Shown: in pieces, positions 8,041-16,297 of the stretch
Layout: each line of letters opens with the position of its first letter
Numbering within the stretch: the stretch's first letter is position 1
Origin: Bin87 sp965220095
GTDB taxonomy: Bacteria > Chloroflexota > Dehalococcoidia > Lucifugimonadales > UBA3495
Direction of reading: 5' to 3'
DNA: 64,000 nt
NCBI GenBank assembly: GCA_965220095.1
Contig: CBDCPD010000002.1
Coordinates: 109,124-173,123 of the forward strand
Position numbers and translations under genes: made by a program
Notes under the pieces: model-generated
What the model was told of the DNA's origin: nothing
Database searches by the model: none
What the model saw: only the letters and a program-made list of their open reading frames with translations

Positions 8041-8619
8041 ATGACGGCAACGCTCATCGGATACGCGCGCTGTTCCACCGACCGGCCGGATCCGGCGGCC
8101 CAGCGCCAGGCGCTCCTGGAGCTTGGCGTCGCCGAGGATCGCATCTACACCGATCACGGCCTCACCGGCACGACCCGCGCCCGCCCCGGCCTCGACCAGG
8201 CCCTCGCCGCCGTGCGCGCAGGCGACACGCTGGTCGTGCCGAAACTCGACCGGCTGGCAAGGTCCGTCCCAGATGCGCGCGCCATCGCCGATCGGCTTCG
8301 GGAACGAGGCGTGAAACTGGCCCTCGGCCGGGCGCTCTACGACCCGGGCGATCCCATGGGGAAGCTGTTCTTCAATATCCTCGCCACCTTCGCCGAGTTC
8401 GAAGCCGATCTCATCCGCATGCGCACCCGCGAGGGCATGGCCATCGCCCGCGCCCGGGGGAAATTGCGCGGCAAGCAGCCCAAACTGTCCGACCGACAGC
8501 AGCGGGAACTCTGCCGCATGCATGCCACCGGCGAGTATTCCGTCAGCGATCTCGCCGAACTCTGCTCCGTCTCAAGACCAACCGTCTATCGCACACTCAA
8601 CCGGCGCCTTTCCCCTTAG
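8041..8619 (+). CDS. tnpR: Serine resolvase/invertase (Tn3 TnpR-like)
   Basis: The start at 8041 gives MTATLIGYARCSTDRPDPAA, with nucleophile Ser12 and the usual resolvase N-terminus; the open frame extends 17 codons further upstream without homology. The catalytic arginine block VVPKLDRLARS and the E-helix LATFAEFEADLIRMRTREGM follow. A C-terminal helix-turn-helix reads YSVSDLAELCSVSRPTVYRT. At 192 residues it is full length. It would resolve cointegrates at the adjacent res site, but its transposase partner is only a stump. No good ribosome site is present before the ATG, so the transcript may be leaderless. Confidence 0.9.
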   Translation: MTATLIGYARCSTDRPDPAAQRQALLELGVAEDRIYTDHGLTGTTRARPGLDQALAAVRAGDTLVVPKLDRLARSVPDARAIADRLRERGVKLALGRALYDPGDPMGKLFFNILATFAEFEADLIRMRTREGMAIARARGKLRGKQPKLSDRQQRELCRMHATGEYSVSDLAELCSVSRPTVYRTLNRRLSP

Positions 8620-8652
8620 CGTACGATCCTGCCCCCTACCGGAATCGACCCG

Positions 8653-8817
8653 ATGGTGGACGACAACAGTATGCTGTACCGGCAGATGTCGTCAAGGGAG
8701 ACCGGGACGGTACCGTTGAGCGTGGCGGGTGTGGAGGTGTGGGTGCGGGCGCAACTGGAACGGGGAGAATTGACGATGGCGAAGTTGGGAGAGTCCTACG
8801 CCCGGTTCTGCCGGTAG
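8653..8817 (+). CDS. Short unknown protein (54 residues)
   Basis: The frame begins MVDDNSMLYRQMSSRETG and ends LTMAKLGESYARFCR. Amphipathic segments (VAGVEVWVRAQLERGEL) make it look protein-like. It lies 33 bp after the resolvase stop in the same direction and may be cargo of the Tn3-like remnant. No family recognised and no clear ribosome site. Confidence 0.35.
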   Translation: MVDDNSMLYRQMSSRETGTVPLSVAGVEVWVRAQLERGELTMAKLGESYARFCR

Positions 8818-9015
8818 GCGCGATCAGGACGCGGCGTGATGTGGAACTCCACTTGTCCACCTTACGGCTCTGCCGAGCTTTCTGTGCCACCGCGCTCTCC
8901 GGTCAGAGCGCCGCAGAGACGGAAACCGATTTACAATCGGAACTGCAAACGGCAGCGGAACACCCCCCCGATACGAAAGCCGCCGACCAGGGGCCATGCG
9001 TAGGGAGGCGAAGCG
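8818..9015. other. Intergenic, nothing recognised
   Basis: Contains GGAGG at about 9004, the ribosome site of the next gene. No other feature seen. Confidence 0.4.
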
Positions 9016-9432
9016 ATGGGTAAACGACCGATGCGAACCTGCCGCCTGGCATTCGTCGTCCCGGTGGAGGCGGACGCGGACGCGCCGGGGGATGATGGGG
9101 AAGGCGTTGAGTGGCGGGACGTCAGCTGCTACGTGACCGAGGATGTGAGCTTGGTGGTGCACCGGAACGCTGACGACCCGAGCATCTACAGCCTGTCCCA
9201 CGCGCCCACCGGCCGGTCGATACCGACGGAGGCGACGGAATCGCCGGATCCCCTGATCGAGCTGGCCAACCGGCTGTCCCGGATGACGGACTGGGCAGCG
9301 CTGGGCGCCGCCGAAGGGATCGACGAGCTGTCCCCCCGGGTCAGGAGGCGAATCTTCGCGGAGCTCGACCGGTTCAACCGCCGGATCCGGTTGGGGCCGG
9401 CGGCGGCTGGGGCGGCTGATGACGGGGCGTAG
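9016..9432 (+). CDS. Unknown small acidic/basic protein (138 residues)
   Basis: GGGAGG lies eight bases before the ATG. Central blocks VVHRNADDPSIYSLSHAPTG and DPLIELANRLSRMTDWAALG, and a basic C-terminal helix (RVRRRIFAELDRFNRRIR), are conserved in the decayed copy at 6650-7005. This shows the unit is a real gene that has been duplicated. No signal peptide, membrane segment or known domain was identified. The duplicated block includes about 50 bp after the stop, ending at the ACGTAA motif, so the gene may travel with a small mobile unit. Confidence 0.6.
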   Translation: MGKRPMRTCRLAFVVPVEADADAPGDDGEGVEWRDVSCYVTEDVSLVVHRNADDPSIYSLSHAPTGRSIPTEATESPDPLIELANRLSRMTDWAALGAAEGIDELSPRVRRRIFAELDRFNRRIRLGPAAAGAADDGA

Positions 9433-9840
9433 CGGTTGGTTTTGATACTGGGTGTGACTCGCACAAGTTGGGTTACGTAAACCGGTTCGTGCGGGGCGAA
9501 CGGCGTCTCGCCCGATTTCGATTTCCGCCAGGTCGAATTACAGGCCACCGATTGAGGAAACGGTCCCTGACGTGAATGGGTTTCGTAGCCCAGGCTGCTC
9601 CGCAGGCTCCATTGGCGCCGGATATCGTCGGCGAGGGAGTCGCCAGAGATATGGCGCTGCCACCCGCCTATTGGTACCTCCTGATCGCCGGTCCAATCCG
9701 GCTGTAGAATCGTCATAACCTCCGACAACGCGGTGATGCACCTCTACAACGACACGTCCCGCATCAGCGGCGTGGTCCGGGCATGGGATAGATGAACTTT
9801 TGCCGTGCAAATCTCATATTAAATGTCCACACCTCCCACG
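9433..9840. other. Intergenic stretch upstream of nirK
   Basis: The first 50 bp belong to the duplicated block that also ends the copy at 6580. The remainder has no frame with recognisable homology. Confidence 0.4.
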
Positions 9841-9846
9841 TATAAT
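9841..9846 (+). promoter_or_regulatory. -10 box of the nirK promoter
   Basis: A perfect TATAAT 65 bp before the nirK ATG, in the only AT-rich patch of the upstream region. No convincing -35 and no FNR-type palindrome were found. Confidence 0.45.
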
Positions 9847-9910
9847 TTGACTCGCATTGGCACGCGCTGGTTCACCCGACGATCCAGCTTGAATAAGGAG
9901 AGCGAACAAC

Positions 9911-11167
9911 ATGCATAAGAATACCCCGATATCAAAAACTCCAAGGGTGGCTATAGGGCTGCTCGCATTGCTGGCGGCCGCGCTTCTGGTGACCGGCATC
10001 GCTTGTGGCGGAGACGAACCGGCCGCGACCGCCACGCCGGAATTCTCGCTTCCCACGGCGCTCCCCAGCTCCGAGGCGGCCCCGGCGCCCGGTGCCGGCA
10101 GTGAGGCCACGGCCGCGACAGCCCCGTCGGCCTGGCAAGAGCCCAGGACCTGGGAACCGGAAGACGTCAGCGCCCTGGAACGGGTAGCCCAGGAGCTGGT
10201 GGATCCGCCCTTCTTCCCGGAGCACGAGCAGGTGTACGACGGCGATCCGAGGGTGGTTGAGATCCGGATGGAAGTGGACGAGAAGGAGATCGAGGTCGCA
10301 CCGGGTGTGTTCATGTGGGCCTTCACCTTCAACGGTTCGGTGCCTGGGCCCATGGTCGTGGTGCACGAGGGTGACTACGTCGAGCTGACGCTGGTCAATC
10401 CGGACAGCAACGAACTGCTGCACAACATTGACTTCCACGCCTCCATCGGCGCGCTGGGCGGAGGCGCTCTGACCCAGGTGGGCCCGGGTCAGGAGGTGGT
10501 GCTGCGCTTCCGGGCGACCAAGCCGGGTGTGTTCATCTACCACTGCGCGCCGGGCGGGACCATGGTTCCGTGGCACGTCACCCACGGCATGAACGGGGCC
10601 ATCATGGTGCTGCCTCGCGGCGGCCTGCAGGACCCCGCCGGCAATCCCATCTCCTATGACCGGGCCTACTACGTCGGCGAGCAGGACTACTACCTGCCGC
10701 AGGACGAGAACGGGGAATTCAAGCGTTACGACAGCCCTTCCGCGTCCATGGTGGACGACCTGGAAGCTATGAAGACCCTGGTCCCGACCCATATTGTGTT
10801 CAACGGCGTCACGGGAGCCCTGCAGGGCGACGGCCAATTGACCGCCAACGTGGGGGAGAACGTCCTGATTGTCCACTCGCAGGCCAACCGGCATTCCTAT
10901 CCTCACCTGATCGGCGGCCACGGTGATTACGTGTGGGAGCGCGGCAGCTTCTCGGATGCGCCGAAGACCGGTCTTGAGACGTGGGTAATCGCCGCCGGCT
11001 CCGCCGGTGCGTCCATTCACACCATTCGGCAGTCGGGGACCTACGTGTACCTGTCCCACAACCTGATCGAGGCGTTTGCCTTTGATGCCAAGGCCATCCT
11101 GGTCGCCGAGGGTGAATGGGACAACGACCTGATGGAGCAGGTGAAACCGCCCAGTGCCATCCAGTAA
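9911..11167 (+). CDS. nirK: Copper-containing nitrite reductase (NirK), lipoprotein-like
   Basis: Reduces nitrite to nitric oxide outside the cytoplasmic membrane. The N-terminus has a signal segment ending LLVTGIAC32, suggesting lipid anchoring, followed by an Ala/Pro/Thr-rich linker to about residue 75. Both cupredoxin domains are present. Type 1 copper ligands are H171, C212, H222 and M227 (HNIDFH, YHCAPGG, PWHVTHGMNG). Type 2 ligands are H176, H211 and H383 (SHNLIEAF). Catalytic D174 and a His of the HLIGGHGD block (H332 or H337) are in place. AAGGAG sits ten bases before the ATG. It is a single-gene unit with no nearby norB, nirV or electron donor. All active-site residues are intact, so it is probably functional. 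Confidence 0.95.
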   Translation: MHKNTPISKTPRVAIGLLALLAAALLVTGIACGGDEPAATATPEFSLPTALPSSEAAPAPGAGSEATAATAPSAWQEPRTWEPEDVSALERVAQELVDPPFFPEHEQVYDGDPRVVEIRMEVDEKEIEVAPGVFMWAFTFNGSVPGPMVVVHEGDYVELTLVNPDSNELLHNIDFHASIGALGGGALTQVGPGQEVVLRFRATKPGVFIYHCAPGGTMVPWHVTHGMNGAIMVLPRGGLQDPAGNPISYDRAYYVGEQDYYLPQDENGEFKRYDSPSASMVDDLEAMKTLVPTHIVFNGVTGALQGDGQLTANVGENVLIVHSQANRHSYPHLIGGHGDYVWERGSFSDAPKTGLETWVIAAGSAGASIHTIRQSGTYVYLSHNLIEAFAFDAKAILVAEGEWDNDLMEQVKPPSAIQ

Positions 11168-11259
11168 TCGGACGACGCGGGTCTACAGCCCGTAGAGCCT
11201 GAAAAGGGGAGCGCGGCCGCATTGCGATTGCGCTCCTCGCATTTGCGGAAGGCGATACA

Positions 11260-11534
11260 GTTTGGGAGCGTGCTCTGACGTCGGCGCCATGCCGGATAAA
11301 CAACCCGATCATCGCCACGTTTCGCGCCGCTACCGGTTTGCCACCCTCGGTGCAAATTACCTCGGGATTGAGTATCTCGCAACAGGCAGCGTGCATCAAC
11401 GACGTCCAACCGCAGTTGTCCCGGGCGTCGATATCTGCTCCGCAACCGGTGAGCGTTCTCAGGGCGTCGAGTCGCGGCCCATACTCAGTGGCCGTTCGCA
11501 GCAGCGTTAGTCCGAAGTCATTCTGGGCCGACAC
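11260..11534 (-). pseudogene. Ankyrin-repeat protein fragment
   Basis: The frame reads LLRTATEYGPRLDALRTLTG, then CGADIDARDNCGWTSLMHAA, then AMIGLFIRHGADVRAR, which is two to three ankyrin repeats. Homology ends near 11270 while the frame runs antisense into nirK, and an in-frame stop precedes the first Met. It is therefore a broken piece of a longer gene convergent with nirK. Confidence 0.6.
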
Positions 11535-11752
11535 ATCGGCACCTCAGTTCTCCGGCGGCGCTATGATCGTGGGACTGTCTGTTCGTGGACCGATCCCTGT
11601 GAGCGAGCCTGATACGTCCCAGACAATCGGATCCGGTTCAACGGCGTGGTTCACGTAATGACCCTTGCGCGAAGCACGTTGGGTATCAATAAGACGGAGT
11701 CCGCCAGAATGATGGATGCCATAATCAAGTCCGTCAAGGCATTGCGGCGATT
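11535..11752. other. Junction sequence with the ACGTAATGACCCTT motif
   Basis: TTCACGTAATGACCCTT at 11650-11666 recurs at 6580 and, inverted, at 34353. No gene seen. Confidence 0.4.
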
Positions 11753-11950
11753 GTACTCAACGAGGCTAGTTGGTACCCCACTTGCCCACAGAACTTCAGG
11801 GTGATGGTCGGGCCGGAGGCCACCGGGAGGCAGCTGCCCGATCCCGTCCGCGGCATCGACTCGGACAACGACAGCGTGTTCATCGACGAAATCCTCACCA
11901 AGTACTGCGCCGATCGAGGCATAGAATCATCTGGTAACATTTCCCTGTGA
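11753..11950 (+). pseudogene. Integrase-core transposase fragment
   Basis: The frame contains LPDPVRGIDSDNDSVFIDEI and LTKYCADRGIE, the second-Asp region of rve-type transposases (usual form GIDSDNGSEFIN). Both ends are unrelated sequence and no start or stop fits, so only about 60 codons of the core survive. Confidence 0.6.
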
Positions 11951-12496
11951 GGCAACAAGCAGTGTTCGACACGCTGGGCATGGCGGCCGGCAGGGCAAAG
12001 GCGGTGTATGCTGGAGTCCTGAGCTGTTGGAGAACCGGCGCCGTGCGCGGAGCGTGTAACGCGCTCGAAGCAGAGATGGGAATCTCCACTGATCCAGAGC
12101 AAAAGGGTCAACATTAGAGGATTGCTACTTTATGTCAGCAACTGGCTAACATCCTTGGGTTGGCTATTCTTATGCGCGATAGTCCCTACACCCCACGCGG
12201 TGAGCTCCAGGTACCCAGCCGAAGAAAGCTCGGTCAGCAATGAAATGGATTCCCAACACTATGGTGAGAAGCTGGGAGTAGTTGCTTGTATCGGCCCATT
12301 GGCCGACCACACGGAAAAGGTCATACAGAGCCTGACAAGGCACTACAGGCAATTGGCAGAAGGTTACAACCGAATGCTTCGATAACCACTCGGCGGTAAA
12401 GTTGGACTAACTCGGTCAACCGCGAGGTTCCGTGCCGGATTGAAAATGAAGAGGCATAGATGGCGGTCTGATTAGTCCAAGAAGGAGCTACGAGCC
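11951..12496. other. Stretch without a supported gene
   Basis: A 46-codon frame at 12245-12385 (MDSQHYGEKLGVVACIGPLA...) is protein-like but unrecognised. Otherwise nothing. A weak GGAGC ribosome site near 12484 precedes the next gene. Confidence 0.3.
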
Positions 12497-12736
12497 ATGC
12501 AAAAAGTGCTGCACCTTAGAACAACGGTACTACCTGGCGGCAGAATAGAAATCGTGGACCAGGACCTGTCCGAAGGGGAGACGGTCGATGTCGTCGTGAC
12601 TGCCTCAGCGCCAACGGCAACGCCGCGTCGCTCCATCATGGAGATACTCAACAGTGGCCCAGAGCGCCGGCTGTTCCAGACGGCCGAAGAGGTGGGAGCG
12701 TACTTGGCGGAAGAGAAGGCGTCGTGGGACCGCTAG
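12497..12736 (+). CDS. Probable antitoxin of a PIN toxin
   Basis: 79 residues. The N-terminus forms short beta strands (VLHLRTTVLPGGRIEIVD, then GETVDVVVTAS) similar to small VapB-like or DUF2281-like partners, and an acidic helix closes it (TAEEVGAYLAEEKASWDR). It overlaps the following PIN gene by 13 bases, so the two form one translational unit. The fold class is uncertain; the antitoxin role is inferred from position and size. Confidence 0.7.
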   Translation: MQKVLHLRTTVLPGGRIEIVDQDLSEGETVDVVVTASAPTATPRRSIMEILNSGPERRLFQTAEEVGAYLAEEKASWDR

Positions 12737-13161
12737 CTCTTCCGCCCGCTGGCTTGGTCTATCTCGATGCCAGTGGTCTCATCTACAGCGTGGAGCGCGT
12801 TGAGCCGTACCGCACACTGCTTGAACCAATGTGGCAGGAAGCCCAGGATGGAAACCTCACCATCGTGAGCAGCCCCGTCCTGGTGGTGGAGGCGCTGGTG
12901 AAGCCGCTCCGGGATGGCAACACCGAGATTGAATTGCAATACCGGGAGCTATTTGCGTCCAATGTGGTGAGCCTACTTGATGCCTCTTACCAGGTGTTTG
13001 AAGACGCCGCCCGCCTGCGTGCTGAGACTGGCCTGAAGACACCCGACGCTCTCCACGCTGCAACAGCTCTGCGGGCGGGTTGCGCGCTCTTCATCACCAA
13101 CGACACCGACTTCCGCCGCGTTCAAGGATTGCCTATCGTCGTCCTGGATGATCTGGTCTAA
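12724..13161 (+). CDS. PIN-domain toxin
   Basis: 145 residues from a GTG start that lies inside the antitoxin gene. PIN acids: D15 (VYLDASGLIY), E56 (VLVVEALVK), D108 (KTPDALHAATAL) and D127/D129 (ITNDTDF). The TPDALHAA block and TNDTDFRRV ending are typical of VapC-like ribonucleases. It is full length with no defects. It is paired with the upstream gene and expected to cleave RNA when released. Confidence 0.9.
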   Translation: MGPLALPPAGLVYLDASGLIYSVERVEPYRTLLEPMWQEAQDGNLTIVSSPVLVVEALVKPLRDGNTEIELQYRELFASNVVSLLDASYQVFEDAARLRAETGLKTPDALHAATALRAGCALFITNDTDFRRVQGLPIVVLDDLV

Positions 13162-13239
13162 CCGCAATTGGGGGCGCGATATATACGCGATGACAACTTC
13201 AACGAGTACTGCGAAGCTTTGCTTGCAAGGTACAACAAC

Positions 13240-13530
13240 AGGAATCGGCAGAAGTAGTTGACGCGGAGCAGTAGGGTCTGCCATCCAGGGGACGACCCAG
13301 TCCGCCTCTGGCGGACACCACTTCATCCAGTTGCTGGCAGCTGGGCGACACCTGGCTGCTGGAGACGCCGTCGCAGCCCAGAGCCTTGATCAGGTCATCC
13401 ACCCGCCGGGTGGACACGCCTTCCAGGTAGGCTTGCTGGATGACGGCTAGCAGAGCCTTCTCGCTGCGCCGCCGCGGTTCCAACAGGCTGGGGAAGTAGT
13501 TGTCCTCCCGCAGCTTGGGAATGTGCAACT
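13240..13530 (-). pseudogene. IS256-family transposase fragment
   Basis: The frame reads LHIPKLREDNYFPSLLEPRR, RSEKALLAVIQQAYLEGVST and DDLIKALGCDGVSSSQVS, the N-terminal third of mutator-type transposases. The first catalytic Asp region that should follow is scrambled. It is fused in frame to a DNA methylase fragment upstream. Confidence 0.85.
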
Positions 13531-13599
13531 CCATTGATATTGAGATCGGTGGTGCCGACGCGGATGTCCGCGGTGAGTGCACAGCAGCTGCAGGATCTC

Positions 13600-13767
13600 G
13601 ATTTGTGCTGGCAGTTACGAGCCGGTTGTGGAACAGGTCGCCCATGGACTGCTGCAGGCGGATGTTGACCAGCTCAACGGCATTGGGCGAGATGTCGACG
13701 CCTACCCACCGCCGGCCCAGGTTCTCAGCGGCGACGCACGTGGTAGCGCAGCCGCAGGCGGAGGAAA
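13600..13767 (-). pseudogene. DNA methyltransferase (N4/N6) fragment with SAM motif I
   Basis: The minus frame reads ACGCATTCVAAENLGRRWVG followed by VDISPNAVELVNIRL, the FxGxG-like SAM-binding segment and following strand of DNA methylases. It continues QQSMGDLFHNR until the IS256 fragment begins. No target-recognition region or catalytic DPPY is present. Confidence 0.6.
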
Positions 13768-14367
13768 GTCAGCCAAAAGGGACTGGCTCAGAAAACTCTC
13801 CACCACTTCTCCCAAATGAAAGCGCCGAGCCGGGAGAGCCGCCGTCGCCAGGCCTTGAATTTACCCTGGCCGACCTTCGTGCGGGGCCGGAGGAGCGGGT
13901 CTGCTTGGCCCGGGGGGCTGCGGTTTGGGCGGCGCGGATACTCTGAACATCGAATGCTCCTTGTGGCGGGACTGCCCCTGTATTGTACCGCCCCTCGTCA
14001 GCTCCGCATACTTCCGCTGCTGACGAGGGGATAGCATCCCAACACTCAGTTCGGACGACCGGTTTTCCACCATTCCTACCCGGACGGCAGCTTCGCGCTG
14101 GCGGGTACAATGGTGTCGTGGCGTTTGTCCCATTTGGGCACCGGAACGCGGTTCATCGTCGCAGATGGCGTTCGCAACTTGGAGCAGGAAGATCGGGCCG
14201 CAGTAATGCCGCACCGGAATGCTCGAACAAACCACTTCACGTAACGGCTATTGGGCGAACCACTGTGGATACAGATAAGGTCACGACAGTCGGCGGAGTT
14301 TGCGGTGAGGGCGGAACCACCCATACCATTCAAACACAGGATGGCGTCCCGAATTTTCGGTAGCATT
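13768..14367. other. Low-complexity and unassigned sequence
   Basis: A Pro/Ala-rich frame on the minus strand (13860-13946) and a 44-codon plus-strand frame at 14110 have no recognisable relatives. TTCACGTAACGG near 14237 resembles the dispersed ACGTAA motif. No supported gene. Confidence 0.35.
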
Positions 14368-14661
14368 CTATTTGAGGCAATGCGCCACCTGCTCGCCCAG
14401 ACCGATGCGCGCTGTCCAGCGAGCGAGGTTGTGGGCGATCACCTGGACCGCCAGCCAGGCGGCGTTGGCGGCGAAGCGGCCCGAGGGGAGATGGTTGAGT
14501 TCGACGCCGTGCTTGAGGTCTCGGATGGCATTCTCGAACTCGGCGTGGCGGCGATGGTCGGCCTCCAGCTCCAAGGTTTCCCCGTCCCGGTCGGTGATGA
14601 AGCCGTGATAGCTGTAGCTGGCGAAGAGGGCGTCCGGCCACTGCGCGGCGGATTGCGGAGA
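14368..14661 (-). pseudogene. IS1380-family transposase, C-terminal fragment
   Basis: The frame reads LFASYSYHGFITDRDGETLE, HRRHAEFENAIRDLKHGVEL, NHLPSGRFAANAAWLAVQVI and AHNLARW, the last catalytic region (Glu in FENAIRDLK) and C-terminus of IS1380 transposases. The upstream two thirds are absent. The end TTCTATTTGAGGCAATGCGC has a partial match near 34385. Confidence 0.8.
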
Positions 14662-14732
14662 TCCTGCAATTGGTAAACTGATTCAATGGGCTCGTCAGAA
14701 GTGGCCAAAACCGTAAGCCTGCGAGGGTAGAT

Positions 14733-14984
14733 ATGCCAACTAATCACGAACTGCTTGCACGTATCACTGCCCGGCCGGATGTATTCGGCGGGAAACCCAT
14801 CATTCGAGATATGCGGATATCGGTGGAAATGATCCTGAGCTTGATGACTCAGGGAGTTTCACTGGAGGCTATTCTGGACGACTATCCAGACCTCGAACCG
14901 GACGATATTCGGGCCTGTACCGCCTACGCCCACGCGGTCATCGCTGGAGATACGCTGGCCGCAATTTCGATAGCCGAGTCGTGA
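14733..14984 (+). CDS. DUF433 antitoxin-like protein
   Basis: 83 residues. ITARPDVFGGKPIIRDMRIS followed by VEMILSLMTQGVSLEAILDD and YPDLEPDDIRACTAYA is the classic DUF433 pattern with a helix-turn-helix. Members usually pair with PIN-like DUF5615 proteins, as here: the stop overlaps the next start by four bases. Proposed to bind DNA and the toxin and to repress its own operon. GAGG lies shortly before the ATG. Confidence 0.9.
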   Translation: MPTNHELLARITARPDVFGGKPIIRDMRISVEMILSLMTQGVSLEAILDDYPDLEPDDIRACTAYAHAVIAGDTLAAISIAES

Positions 14985-15337
14985 GATTCCTAGTGGACCG
15001 GTGCGCCGGACGCCGCTTGGCTGGATGGCTTCAGGGTGAGGGGCATGACGTCCTGGAAGCCCGAACGTTGGGCGCTGATCCCGGGGATCGGGCTTTGTTG
15101 GAGTTGGCCGCATCGGAAAGCCGAGTCCTGATCACAATCGATACCGACTTTGGAGAGTTGGTCTATCTGCATGACCTCCCCCACGCTGGCTTGGTGCGCT
15201 TGCCCGACGTACCGGCGGAACGACGTATTGCGCTGATGGCCGCGGTCATTGATCATCATGGCCAAGCATTGGGAGAGCGAGCGATCGTCACCATACGCGG
15301 CGAGAGAATCCGGATATCGCTTCCGCCACTACACTGA
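14981..15337 (+). CDS. DUF5615 PIN-like toxin
   Basis: 118 residues from a GTG inside the stop region of the DUF433 gene. Conserved acids: D6 (FLVDRCAG), D27 near GHDVLEAR, and ITIDTDFGELVYL with two Asp. The family is a divergent PIN-like nuclease that forms toxin-antitoxin pairs with DUF433 proteins. The frame is complete, including the RIALMAAVIDHHGQALGERA helix. The target is unknown. Confidence 0.88.
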   Translation: MRFLVDRCAGRRLAGWLQGEGHDVLEARTLGADPGDRALLELAASESRVLITIDTDFGELVYLHDLPHAGLVRLPDVPAERRIALMAAVIDHHGQALGERAIVTIRGERIRISLPPLH

Positions 15338-15490
15338 TTGCCACTTCAGTTGCGACTTTCCGTCACTCTGCATGGGACGGCATACCAACGACATTCAACA
15401 ACCTCGCCTGACCACAAGCTCCGTCCATGAATGAACAGAACGTCCGGCGGGGACTTGGCAAAGGAACATCCCTGTGGAGAGATCGAGAAT

Positions 15491-15606
15491 ATGGGTTATG
15501 TATCCATCGACCAGCCTTTGGACCTGAAACTCAGTCTGACCATGGGGCAGGCGTTCCGGTGGCAATCCGAGAATGATGGCTGGTATTGCGGCGTGCTTCG
15601 GGGGTT
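15491..15606 (+). pseudogene. 8-oxoguanine DNA glycosylase, N-terminal stump cut by IS607-type element
   Basis: The frame MGYVSIDQPLDLKLSLTMGQ then AFRWQSENDGWYCGVLRG is the start of the OGG N-terminal domain (typical GQAFRW motif). The match ends at VLRG, exactly where the left end of the IS607-like element begins. The rest of the gene (HhH-GPD catalytic domain) is not on the other side of the element, so the 3' part was lost or moved. Confidence 0.75.
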
Positions 15607-15658
15607 TGTAACTGTTCGTTGGAATATGCTATTATTTGGTACTAATTGATGGTATCTC

Positions 15659-16297
15659 ATGACACAGCAATCTGACCTGATCAGGATTGGGGCTGCTGCC
15701 CGTATCTTGGGCGTGACCCCTCAGACCCTTCGCAAGTGGGAGTCCACGGGTTACTTGGCGCCCCTTCGCAAGAGCCCTGGAGGCACCAGGTATTACTCTG
15801 CAGGCCAGTTGCTAGGCCTGCAGTCCGACGACCTACCTAGCGTCTGCTACGCCCGGGTGTCCAGCCATGACCAAAAGTCGGATCTCGACCGGCAACAGGT
15901 TCTTTTGGAGAGCTACTGCGCCGCTCACGGCTGGTCGTCGTTGGTGATCAGGGATCTGGGCAGTGGAATGAACTACCGCAAGAAAGGGCTGCACCAGTTG
16001 TTGGAACTGATACTGGAACGCCGGATGGGGCGTCTGGTGCTCACCCACCAGGATCGGCTGTTGCGGTTTGGCGCCGAGCTGGTGTTCACGCTGTGCGAGC
16101 TCAACGGCATCGAAGTGGTGGTGATCCATCAGGGAGAGCAGCCCAGCTTTGAGGAGGAACTGGCTCAGGACGTGCTGGAGATTATCACGGTGTTTTCGGC
16201 TCGCCTCGATGGGAGTCGGAGCAAGAAGCACCGCAAGCTACTCGACACCTTGGCGGAGACCGTCCCTGGTCAGGTTCCGGTAGGTCAGCATCCATGA
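15659..16297 (+). CDS. tnpA: IS607-type serine recombinase TnpA
   Basis: 212 residues. An N-terminal MerR-like helix-turn-helix (IGAAARILGVTPQTLRKWES) sits ahead of the catalytic domain, the order unique to IS607 transposases. The serine lies in CYARVSSHDQKSDLDRQ, followed by the VLTHQDRLLRFG arginine block. About 85% identical to the protein at 52858-53472. It is predicted to cut and join at short sites without target duplication. It ends overlapping tnpB. Confidence 0.95.
   Translation: MTQQSDLIRIGAAARILGVTPQTLRKWESTGYLAPLRKSPGGTRYYSAGQLLGLQSDDLPSVCYARVSSHDQKSDLDRQQVLLESYCAAHGWSSLVIRDLGSGMNYRKKGLHQLLELILERRMGRLVLTHQDRLLRFGAELVFTLCELNGIEVVVIHQGEQPSFEEELAQDVLEIITVFSARLDGSRSKKHRKLLDTLAETVPGQVPVGQHP

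Noticed and set aside
9932..11059. 375-codon frame antisense to nirK
   Set aside because: NirK has every catalytic residue; the opposite frame has no homology and a shadow composition.
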